Positions 52,927 through 59,163 of a stretch of 59,163 bases of DNA are shown piece after piece. Position numbers and translations under genes: made by a program. Source of the DNA: Aquificaceae bacterium (GTDB lineage Bacteria; Aquificota; Aquificia; Aquificales; Aquificaceae); assembly GCA_027079305.1 (NCBI GenBank), contig JALWVU010000025.1, positions 1 to 59,163 on the forward strand. Direction: 5' to 3'. A model generated the notes under the pieces. It had not been told where the DNA came from, made no database searches, and was given only the letters and a program-made list of their open reading frames with translations. Within the stretch, counting starts at the first letter, position 1; every line of letters begins with the position of its first letter.

Positions 52927-53228
52927 AGCTTTCCCTCCCTGAGGACAGACTCCCTGAACTCTTCGCTGGTCCTGGACAGGTCCACCACGTCCACGAAGAA
53001 GGTCAGGTTGGACTCTTCCAGGATCTCCCTTATCAGGGAGAGCTCGTAGCTTATGTCCTCCTCGGACAGGAATCCCAGGTCCAGATCGCTGCGGGGTGTG
53101 TGATCTCCCCTCGCCCTCGAACCGAAGATGTAGACCTTTACCTTTTTGTCCTTAAAGATCTCCTTTAATATTTTTTCGATATCCTCAAGGCTCTTCACGT
53201 CCTGGGGTCTTATGTCGATGGGTCCCAT
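52914..53228 (-). CDS. mntA: MNT-type nucleotidyltransferase antitoxin
   Basis: A 104-aa minimal nucleotidyltransferase. The catalytic motif GS-X10-DXD is intact (FGSRARGDHTPRSDLDLGF), and a third acidic residue lies in FFVDVVDL. From characterised pairs, it would adenylylate the HEPN partner to silence it. The ATG at 53228 is chosen because TATACT (53237-53242) lies 8 nt upstream; frame starts further upstream (for example 53366) are unlikely. It sits between two sigma-54-dependent nitrate units on the opposite strand, so it looks inserted. Confidence 0.9.
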   Translation of the reverse strand: MGPIDIRPQDVKSLEDIEKILKEIFKDKKVKVYIFGSRARGDHTPRSDLDLGFLSEEDISYELSLIREILEESNLTFFVDVVDLSRTSEEFRESVLREGKLWIG

Positions 53229-53300
53229 GAATATAAAGTATATTGACATTTTCGTATTAGTAGGGTTTCTTCCAGGAACACACCACTTCCAGAAATCAAT

Positions 53301-53317
53301 CTGGCACGCTTTTTGCA
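53301..53317 (+). promoter_or_regulatory. sigma-54 promoter of the FNT-cobA-trpD2 unit
   Basis: CTGGCACGCTTTTTGCA is an excellent -24/-12 element. The start is near 53328. It leaves about 60 nt of leader before the ATG at 53390, which has TAGGAGGTGG as RBS. Confidence 0.88.
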
Positions 53318-53389
53318 ACCAATAAAAGTGACGGCGCCCGATACGGAGGAAGCTTGCAATCCTCAAATCTCATAGATAGGAGGTGGAAG

Positions 53390-54217
53390 ATGGGTTACGT
53401 CAAGCCTGAAGCTGTGGTGGAGCAGATGATCCAGGCGGGCGCCTACAAGGCCAGCCTCTCAGCCAAGGACCTCCTGATAAGGGGGTTCCTCGCTGGATCG
53501 CTACTCGGCTACGCGGTCACGGTCGCCTTCTCAGCCATAGCCCAGTCGGATATGAGGATAGTGGGGTCCCTGGTATTCCCCCTCGGCTTCGTGATGATAG
53601 TTCTTCTGGGTCTCGAGCTGGTAACGGGGAACTTCGCCCTGATACCTCTGGCGGTCCTCGAGAGGAAGACCACCGTGGGGAGGATGCTCTACAACTGGTT
53701 CTGGGTCTACGTAGGCCACATAGCGGGAACCTTCTTCTACGGACTGCTCTTCTGGATATCCGCCACGAAGATGGGTGCGGTTCCCGAACCAGTGGTGGGG
53801 AAGATGATAGCCAAGGTGGCCGAGGCCAACACTCTAGGATACGCGGAGCTTGGCTTTGTAAACGGGTGGACGGTGGCCTTCGTGAAGGCTATCCTCTGCA
53901 ACTGGATGGTCACGCTCGGTGCGGTGATGGCCATGGTGGCCCAGCACGTCATAGGGAAGATCGCCGCCATGTGGCTTCCCATACTCACCTTCTTCGCCCT
54001 CGGGTTCGAGCACGCGGTGGTGAACATGTTCCTGATGCCCACGGGTATGCTCTTCGGTGCCGACATAACACTCTTCGACTGGTGGTTCTGGAACCAGATA
54101 CCTGTTACGCTCGGTAACCTGGTGGCTGGCTTTACCTTCACGGGGATGGGGCTTTACCTGACTCACCGCAGGAAGGAGGAGGTCCAGCCTCAGGAAGCTG
54201 TGGAGAAGGCGGCCTGA
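53390..54217 (+). CDS. nirC: formate/nitrite transporter family channel (nitrite)
   Basis: A 275-aa FNT protein with six membrane spans. Family motifs are visible: FLAGSLLGYAV, GLELVTGNFALIPLA (first broken helix), LGFVNGWTVAFVKAILCNWMV (second), and FFALGFEHAVVNMF with the central His of the FNT pore. The setting between nitrite reductase and siroheme synthesis points to nitrite rather than formate. The ATG at 53390 is fixed by its RBS. It is first of a unit with cobA 1 nt downstream. Confidence 0.93.
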   Translation: MGYVKPEAVVEQMIQAGAYKASLSAKDLLIRGFLAGSLLGYAVTVAFSAIAQSDMRIVGSLVFPLGFVMIVLLGLELVTGNFALIPLAVLERKTTVGRMLYNWFWVYVGHIAGTFFYGLLFWISATKMGAVPEPVVGKMIAKVAEANTLGYAELGFVNGWTVAFVKAILCNWMVTLGAVMAMVAQHVIGKIAAMWLPILTFFALGFEHAVVNMFLMPTGMLFGADITLFDWWFWNQIPVTLGNLVAGFTFTGMGLYLTHRRKEEVQPQEAVEKAA

Positions 54218-54218
54218 T

Positions 54219-54971
54219 ATGGGTAAGGTTTATCTGGTAGGCGGGGGTCCTGGGGACCCCGAGCTTCTTACTATAAAGGCTTACAGGATCTTGAAAGAGG
54301 CGGACGTGGTCCTCTACGATGCCCTCGTGAGCAGGGAGGTCCTGAAGTTCACAAGACCTGACTGCCTGAGGATATACGTGGGGAAGAGGGACGGGAAGCA
54401 CTCCCTCCCCCAGGAGGAGATAAACCATCTGCTCCTCAAGTTCTCTAAGGTATACGAGAAGGTGGTGAGGCTCAAGGGGGGAGATCCCTTCGTCTTCGGG
54501 AGAGGTGGGGAGGAGCTCCTCTTCCTCAGGGAAAAAGGTGTGGAGGTGGAGGTGGTGCCAGGCGTGACCTCCGCTGTCGCTGCTCCCTCCTCCGCCTTCA
54601 TCCCCGTAACGCAGAGGGGAATGGCCTCCTCCTTTGCGGTCGTCACCGGGCATCCAAACAGGGACGTGGACTGGTCTGCCTTCTCGAAGGTGGACACGCT
54701 CGTCATACTCATGGGCGTGAAGAACAGACAGAGGATAGCTCGGGAGCTCATAAGGGCTGGAAGGGATCCAGAGGAGCCTGTGGCCTTCATAGAGAAGGCT
54801 ACCACGCCAGATCAGAGGGAGGTCTTCACCACTCTCGGGGAGCTTGCCCAGAGCCCTCCAGAGGTGAGCACTCCAGCGGTCATGGTGGTGGGGAAGGTGG
54901 TAGACTTGGGAAGAGAAGTTCTCAGCCATGGACAGCATCGAGAAAGCCTTCAGGAAGCTCACCAAGCTTAA
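54219..54971 (+). CDS. cobA: uroporphyrinogen-III C-methyltransferase
   Basis: A 250-aa SAM-dependent methyltransferase making precorrin-2, the siroheme precursor for nitrite reductase. The signature VYLVGGGPGDPELLTIKAYR is at the start, then DVVLYDALVS, RLKGGDPFVFGRGGEE, VVPGVTSAVAAPS and LVILMGVKN, all family blocks. It lies 1 nt after the FNT gene and overlaps the next by 44 nt. It lacks the CysG dehydrogenase/chelatase domain, so another protein must finish siroheme. Confidence 0.95.
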   Translation: MGKVYLVGGGPGDPELLTIKAYRILKEADVVLYDALVSREVLKFTRPDCLRIYVGKRDGKHSLPQEEINHLLLKFSKVYEKVVRLKGGDPFVFGRGGEELLFLREKGVEVEVVPGVTSAVAAPSSAFIPVTQRGMASSFAVVTGHPNRDVDWSAFSKVDTLVILMGVKNRQRIARELIRAGRDPEEPVAFIEKATTPDQREVFTTLGELAQSPPEVSTPAVMVVGKVVDLGREVLSHGQHRESLQEAHQA

Positions 54972-55857
54972 GGAGAACCTCCAGGACCTTACGGAGGAGG
55001 AGGCCTACCTGCTTTTCAGAAGCATCTTAGAGGGGAGGTTCTCGGAGATCAGGACCTCCGCCTTCCTGACCGCCATGAGGATAAAGGGGGAGACTCCCGA
55101 AGAGCTTCTTGGAGTGATAAGAGCAATAAAGGAAAGTATGAACTTCCCCGAAGAAAAAAGGGAGGCCCTCGACCTTGCTCCCAACTACGACGGCAAGAAC
55201 AGGACGCTCTACATCCTCCCCTCAGCCCTCTGGATCTGCTCTCAGTTCGGGATGGAGTTCACGAGCCACTTCGCCCTGAGGACCCCTACCAAGGAGGGGG
55301 TAACGCTCTACGAGGTTTTGAAGGCCCTCGGGGTGGATGTGAACATAGATTTCTCGGACCAGAGGGACTACGCCCCTGAGCTATACAGGCTCATGCCCTT
55401 GAGGAAAGAACTTGGCTTCAGGACGCTCATAAACACGGTAGAGAAGTTCCTAAATCCCTTCAGAACCAGAAGGATCGTGGTCTCCCTCTTCCACAGGCCC
55501 TACTTTGAGAAGAACGAGGAGCTTTTGAAACTCCTCGGCTTCGAGGACTACACAATAGTCAAAGGCCTCGAGGGGGGACTGGAGCCTCCCACGGACAGGC
55601 CAGTCTACCTCAAGAGGAAGGGAAAGGAGATAGAGTCTATCGATCCCAGGGATCTGGGCCTGGACCTTCCCGATAGCGTTCAGACGGACAGGGTTCTCGA
55701 GGACTCGGTGGATCTGAACAGGATGATAATGGAGGGAAGGGAGAGGGGGAAGTTCTTCAACTGGGCGGTCTATACCGCAGGCCTGTTCCTCTACGCTGGT
55801 GGGCTGGTGGGGAGCCTGAGGGAGGGCATAGACAAAATTGTAGGTACAAAATTGTAG
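54928..55857 (+). CDS. TrpD2-like (anthranilate phosphoribosyltransferase-like) protein
   Basis: A 309-aa member of the glycosyltransferase-3 family. The N-terminal helical domain (LTEEEAYLLFRSILEGRFSE; SAFLTAMRIKGETPEELLG) and DLAPNYDGKNRTLYILPSA resemble TrpD2/YbiB rather than true TrpD, as the GTGGD and KHGNR-like catalytic texts are missing (SHFALRTPTKEG instead). A role in tryptophan synthesis is unlikely. YbiB-type proteins bind nucleic acid. Its place in a nitrate unit suggests a role in nitrogen control or cofactor use, unknown. It begins 44 nt inside cobA and ends inside the A/T-rich repeat. Confidence 0.85.
   Translation: MDSIEKAFRKLTKLKENLQDLTEEEAYLLFRSILEGRFSEIRTSAFLTAMRIKGETPEELLGVIRAIKESMNFPEEKREALDLAPNYDGKNRTLYILPSALWICSQFGMEFTSHFALRTPTKEGVTLYEVLKALGVDVNIDFSDQRDYAPELYRLMPLRKELGFRTLINTVEKFLNPFRTRRIVVSLFHRPYFEKNEELLKLLGFEDYTIVKGLEGGLEPPTDRPVYLKRKGKEIESIDPRDLGLDLPDSVQTDRVLEDSVDLNRMIMEGRERGKFFNWAVYTAGLFLYAGGLVGSLREGIDKIVGTKL
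55831..55856 (+). repeat. A/T-rich 26-bp repeat, copy 2
   Basis: GACAAAATTGTAGG-T-ACAA then AATTGTA occurs at the very end of the TrpD2-like gene and encodes DKIVGTKL-stop. It matches the copy at 50618-50643 at 23 of 26 bases. Here the second half is direct, not inverted. Confidence 0.55.
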
Positions 55858-55905
55858 CAGAACCGCCGTTCAGGGACAAAAACCGCAAAAAGCCTTCCCC
55901 TGACT

Positions 55906-55922
55906 TTGGCACGATCGTTGCA
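55906..55922 (+). promoter_or_regulatory. sigma-54 promoter of the PII-fusion/nitrate uptake unit
   Basis: TTGGCACGATCGTTGCA matches the full sigma-54 consensus. The start is near 55933, followed by AAGGAGGAG and the ATG at 55947. Confidence 0.88.
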
Positions 55923-55946
55923 AGCTTCCAGGGGAAGGAGGAGAGT

Positions 55947-56567
55947 ATGTCCGAGATCCTCGCTGTGGTGAGGAAGGAGAGGTCCTACGAGGTGATGAGG
56001 ACTCTCACGGAGGAGAAGATTCCCTACGTCTCCTGGACGGTCAAGGGAAGGGGAAAGGAGGGAGGCCTGAGATACAAGGGGCTCGTCAGGGAGAAGGTTC
56101 TGATGCCCTTCCTTCCCAAGAGGGCCTTCCTCGTCTTCCCCGAGGAGGGAAGGGAGGAGGAAGTGGTTCAGCTAATAATCGAGTCCGCCCACACGGGCGC
56201 CTACGGGGACGGGAAGATCTTTCTGATCAGTGAGAAGGAGGAAAGCACCATGAGGCTCATAAAGGCGGTCATAAGGCCAGAGAAGGTCTACGAGGTGGTG
56301 AAAGCCCTCGAGAAGGCTGGCTTTAAGGCCATGACCATGTGGGACGTGGTGGGGAGAGGCAAGGAGGGGGGAGTGGTCGTGGGGGAGACTCCCTACGACG
56401 AGCTCGCCAAGACTCTAATCATGGTCGCGGTTGAGGAGAGGGACGTGGACAAGGTGGTGTCCACGATCACCAAGGCCGCACGCACGGGAGCCTACGGGGA
56501 CGGAAAGGTCTTCGTCTGCTCCCTCTCCAAGGTCTGGACCATAAGGACCAGGGAGGAAGGTTTATGA
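55947..56567 (+). CDS. tandem PII signal protein (NifI2-like plus NifI1-like fusion)
   Basis: A 206-aa protein made of two PII (GlnB/GlnK) domains. The first (1-100) has VKGRGKEGGLRYKGL and LPKRAFLVF, a NifI2-like T-loop, then HTGAYGDGKIFLI. The second (102-206) has VVGRGKEGGVVVGETPYDEL, a short NifI1-like T-loop, then ARTGAYGDGKVFVC and ends with the PII tail VWTIRTREEGL. PII proteins sense ATP/ADP and 2-oxoglutarate. Met102 begins MRLIKAVIRP and has AAGGAGG 8 nt upstream, so a separate second domain may also be made. It lies just ahead of, and overlaps by 4 nt, the transporter gene. Confidence 0.9.
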   Translation: MSEILAVVRKERSYEVMRTLTEEKIPYVSWTVKGRGKEGGLRYKGLVREKVLMPFLPKRAFLVFPEEGREEEVVQLIIESAHTGAYGDGKIFLISEKEESTMRLIKAVIRPEKVYEVVKALEKAGFKAMTMWDVVGRGKEGGVVVGETPYDELAKTLIMVAVEERDVDKVVSTITKAARTGAYGDGKVFVCSLSKVWTIRTREEGL

Positions 56568-57991
56568 GACTGCTTTCGGATATATGGGACGCGGTGAAGA
56601 GGGGCAATCCCAGGGCCCTCTTCGCCAGCTTTATCTACTTTGACCACTCCTTCAGCATCTGGCTCCTCTTCGGTGCTCTGGGGCCTTTCATAGCGGAGGC
56701 CTTCGGCCTTTCGGGGGCCCAGAAGGGCTTTATGGTGGCCATACCAGTCATAGCGGCCGCCATCTTCAGGCTCAACTTCGGCCACATGTTCCAGTTCATG
56801 GACGGCAGGATCATAGCGGTCATGGGCATACTCCTCTCCCTCGTGCCCCATCTCTACATGCTCTTTAAAGGCTACAGGGTGAGCTACGAGGATCTTCTAT
56901 GGATGGGCGTCTTCCTGGGGGTGGCGGGGGCCAGCTTCGCCATAGCCCTTCCCATGGCTGGGAGCAACTATCCCAGGGAGGTTCAGGGGCTCGTTCTGGG
57001 CCTTGCGGCTGCGGGCAACATAGGGGCGGTTCTGGACGGTGTTCTCTTCCCCCCTATAGCGAGGGCGATAGGCTGGGAGCACACCTTCGTCCTCTCGGGG
57101 GTTCTGCTCCTTATAGCCCTGGCCTTCGTGATCCTCTGGGGGAGCGATAAGACCGAGAAGAACGAGGGGAGTAAGGTATATCCAGTCCTCGCCTTCTTTG
57201 CGACTTTGGCCTTCATGGTTCTTTTAGCTCTGGGCTTCCAGAAGGGGTGGTTCGGCATAACTGGGAACGCTGGGAAGCTCCTGATACCAGTCCTCGGATC
57301 CCTCTTCGCCATAGCCCTTATGCCCCTCTCCTTCAAAAAGGTGTTCCTCGAGAGGGACACCTGGGTGATGATGCTCGCCTACTCGATCACCTTCGGGGGC
57401 TTCGTGGGGATGTCCTCTTACGTGGCCATGCTCCTGAGGGATGTCTACGGGATCTCTAAGGTGGAAGCGGGGATGCTGATGTCCCTCTTCGCCTTCACGG
57501 GTGCGATGATAAGGCCCCTCGGGGGACACATAGCGGACAGGATAAGCGGTGCGACCGCCCTCCTCTTCTTTCTCGGGGGTATGGCTGGTGTGAACTTCCT
57601 CTTTGCCCTCTTCACTCCGCCCCTGCTCCTCGGTATACTCTTCTTTCTGGCCCTCTACTCCTTCTACGGCCTCGGGAACGGCGCCATCTTCCAGCTGGTT
57701 CCCCACAGGTGGCCCTACCAGACGGGCCTGATGACGGGGATAATCGGCGCCGCTGGGGGGATAGGGGGCTTCTACCTCCCGACCGTGAACGGGATCGTCT
57801 TCGAGGCGACGGGGGCCTACAACCTGGCCTTCGCCCTCTTCGGATCTCTTGCTGTCCTCTGCCTTGTGATAGTCAAGCTCCTCCACGCTAAGTGGATGGA
57901 GTGGGCTTACGTTCGCTACGACTACGAGAAGGATCAGCTCGTGGGCATAGATCCCAGGAGCGGAAGGGTGATCATGGAGATAGGGACATGA
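56564..57991 (+). CDS. narK: nitrate/nitrite MFS transporter
   Basis: A 475-aa NarK/NasA-type transporter with 12 spans. FYFDHSFSIWLLFGALGPFI is the helix 1 pattern, and GAGGIGGF-type nitrate signatures occur as GLAAAGNIGAVLDGVLFP (helix 5) and GAAGGIGGFYLPTVNG (helix 11). ADRISGATALLFF lies after helix 8, in the usual DR loop position. It would import nitrate for the reductase coded next. It overlaps both neighbours by 4 nt. Confidence 0.93.
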   Translation: MRLLSDIWDAVKRGNPRALFASFIYFDHSFSIWLLFGALGPFIAEAFGLSGAQKGFMVAIPVIAAAIFRLNFGHMFQFMDGRIIAVMGILLSLVPHLYMLFKGYRVSYEDLLWMGVFLGVAGASFAIALPMAGSNYPREVQGLVLGLAAAGNIGAVLDGVLFPPIARAIGWEHTFVLSGVLLLIALAFVILWGSDKTEKNEGSKVYPVLAFFATLAFMVLLALGFQKGWFGITGNAGKLLIPVLGSLFAIALMPLSFKKVFLERDTWVMMLAYSITFGGFVGMSSYVAMLLRDVYGISKVEAGMLMSLFAFTGAMIRPLGGHIADRISGATALLFFLGGMAGVNFLFALFTPPLLLGILFFLALYSFYGLGNGAIFQLVPHRWPYQTGLMTGIIGAAGGIGGFYLPTVNGIVFEATGAYNLAFALFGSLAVLCLVIVKLLHAKWMEWAYVRYDYEKDQLVGIDPRSGRVIMEIGT

Positions 57992-59163
57992 GGAACTTTC
58001 AGTGTCCATACTGCGGTGTGGGCTGTGGGCTTTACTTAGACGAGAGGGGAAAGATAAAGGGAGACTTTGAGCATCCCGCCAACTACGGGAACCTCTGCAA
58101 GAAGCCCGTATACCTCCCCAAGGTCATGAAGGAAGGCAGGATAGGGAGGCCCCTCTACAGGGAGAAGAAGGATGAGGATTTCAGGGAGATAAGCTGGGAG
58201 GAGGCCTACGGTATACTGGCGGAAAGGCTCAGATCCCTCGATCCTGATGAAACTTACTTCTATCTGTCGGGCCAGCTCCTCACCGAAGACATTTACGTGG
58301 CCAACAAGTTTGTGAAGGGTTTTCTGGGGACAAACAACGTAGACGCCAACTCCCGTCTCTGCATGGCGAGCGCGGTGACCGCCTACAGGATGGCCTTCGG
58401 GTCCGACGGCCCCCCCTGCACCTACGAGGACATAGACGATGCGGACACCTTCCTCTTCATAGGATCCAACGCAGCGATAGCCCATCCCGTCCTCTTCAAG
58501 AGGGTCCTGAAGAGGAGGAGAGAGACGGACAGCTCCCTTATAATCACGATAGATCCCGTGGAGACGGAGACCGCAAGGAAGAGCGACGTCTTCATCCAGA
58601 TAAGGGCTGGGACGGACACCGCCTTCCTGAACTCCGTCCTCTACGTCCTCCACAGGGAGGGGTGGGTGGACTTCGAGTTCGTGGAGAGGTATACGGAGGG
58701 CTTCGAGAGGACCCTCGAGCAGGCGGAGAGGTTCCCTCCAGAGGTGGCCTCGAGCATCTGTGAGGTGAGGGAGGAGGACATATACCTGGTGGCGGAGGCC
58801 TTCGCCAGGAGCGAAAAGCTCATCTCCTTCTGGTGCCAGGGCCTGAACCAGTCAGTGAACGGGACGATGAAGAACCTGGCCCTCATAAACCTCCACCTGG
58901 CGACGGGAAGGCTCAACGGAAGGGGATGCCCCTTCTCCATAACTGGCCAGCCCAACGCCATGGGCGGAAGGGAGGTGGGCTACCTCTCCAACGGTCTCCC
59001 AGGCTACAGGGACGTGAGGAATCCCGAGGACAGGGAGTTTATGGAGGAGTTCTGGGGGGTTAAAGGAATAAGGCCAGATCCTGGCCCCACCATAACGGAG
59101 GCGGTGGACCTGATCCTTGAGGGCAGGATAAAGCTCCTCTGGGTCGTCTGCACCAATCCAGCG
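57988..59163 (+). CDS. assimilatory nitrate reductase catalytic subunit, 3' end cut off
   Basis: The frame is open from the ATG at 57988 to the window end (392 codons). MRNFQCPYCGVGCGLYLDE gives the N-terminal [4Fe-4S] ligands (CX2CX3C, fourth Cys in GNLCKKP). NSRLCMASAVTAYRMAFGSDG carries the Cys ligand of Mo. WCQGLNQSVNGTMKNLALI and FSITGQPNAMGGREVG are typical of NasA/NarB-type bis-MGD enzymes. Members are about 700-900 aa, so roughly half is outside the window. No signal peptide is seen, so it is cytoplasmic. It overlaps narK by 4 nt. Confidence 0.95.
   Translation, partial: MRNFQCPYCGVGCGLYLDERGKIKGDFEHPANYGNLCKKPVYLPKVMKEGRIGRPLYREKKDEDFREISWEEAYGILAERLRSLDPDETYFYLSGQLLTEDIYVANKFVKGFLGTNNVDANSRLCMASAVTAYRMAFGSDGPPCTYEDIDDADTFLFIGSNAAIAHPVLFKRVLKRRRETDSSLIITIDPVETETARKSDVFIQIRAGTDTAFLNSVLYVLHREGWVDFEFVERYTEGFERTLEQAERFPPEVASSICEVREEDIYLVAEAFARSEKLISFWCQGLNQSVNGTMKNLALINLHLATGRLNGRGCPFSITGQPNAMGGREVGYLSNGLPGYRDVRNPEDREFMEEFWGVKGIRPDPGPTITEAVDLILEGRIKLLWVVCTNPA

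Overview
The window looks like a piece of chromosome from a thermophilic member of the Aquificales (Aquificaceae type). The case rests on a very G+C-rich 16S rRNA, protein sequences that read as Aquificales-like throughout, a futalosine-pathway menaquinone gene, short intergenic gaps, many 1-10 nt gene overlaps, and a CRISPR repeat of the kind seen in Aquificales. Genus is not assigned. All calls come from reading the sequence and its translations; no database search was run.

Layout. 1-1,640: 16S rRNA gene on the minus strand (3' end cut by the window edge) with leader, antitermination box and a near-consensus promoter. 1,690-2,290: decayed DDE transposase. 2,334-6,748 (minus): copper-handling operon (TolC-like channel, CusB-like adaptor, DUF411, Met-rich protein, DUF2231, NosL, 35-aa membrane peptide) without the RND pump. 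6,852-11,336 (plus): plsY, GT-C glycosyltransferase, an unknown gene, thpR, purM. 11,329-13,035 (minus): two unknown genes. 13,124-19,475: tRNA-Pro, integrase tail, transposase remnant, then an unrecognised two-gene cassette (SF2 helicase of 1,068 aa plus 813-aa partner), an island-like segment. 19,693-28,860: mqnD, pgpA, DUF2391, nuoF, nuoE, glycosyltransferase, bioA, bacteriohemerythrin, birA, purH. 29,040-30,068: CRISPR array (12 repeats, 11 spacers, no cas genes) transcribed leftward, with a long leader. 30,103-49,465: proS, an NAD-dependent dehydrogenase, a broken Uma2 gene, rpoD-dnaG-mreC-mreB, rel, lnt, a flippase-like protein, hemL, a lytic transglycosylase, mobA, a FliJ/MotE-like fusion, an aminotransferase, DUF523, hemH. 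49,503-59,163: nitrate assimilation cluster with three sigma-54 promoters: a NirB/NirA fusion, an FNT nitrite channel, siroheme methyltransferase, a TrpD2-like protein, a tandem PII fusion, a nitrate transporter and the start of nitrate reductase. A HEPN/MNT toxin-antitoxin pair sits inside it.

How it fits together. Nitrate would enter through NarK and be reduced by the molybdenum enzyme (mobA lies 4 kb upstream). Nitrite would be reduced to ammonium by a siroheme enzyme fused to its own NAD(P)H dehydrogenase module, with cobA supplying siroheme. The PII-PII fusion and sigma-54 promoters imply nitrogen control.

Most notable observations: (1) the CRISPR leader carries a hairpin-boxA-boxC-like module matching that of the 16S rRNA leader, with a compensatory change in the hairpin; (2) an unassigned helicase/partner cassette beside a tRNA and integrase remnant; (3) a NifI2-like/NifI1-like PII fusion with a possible internal start; (4) about a dozen genes have a -10-like hexamer 6-10 nt before the start codon and no clear Shine-Dalgarno, suggesting leaderless mRNAs.
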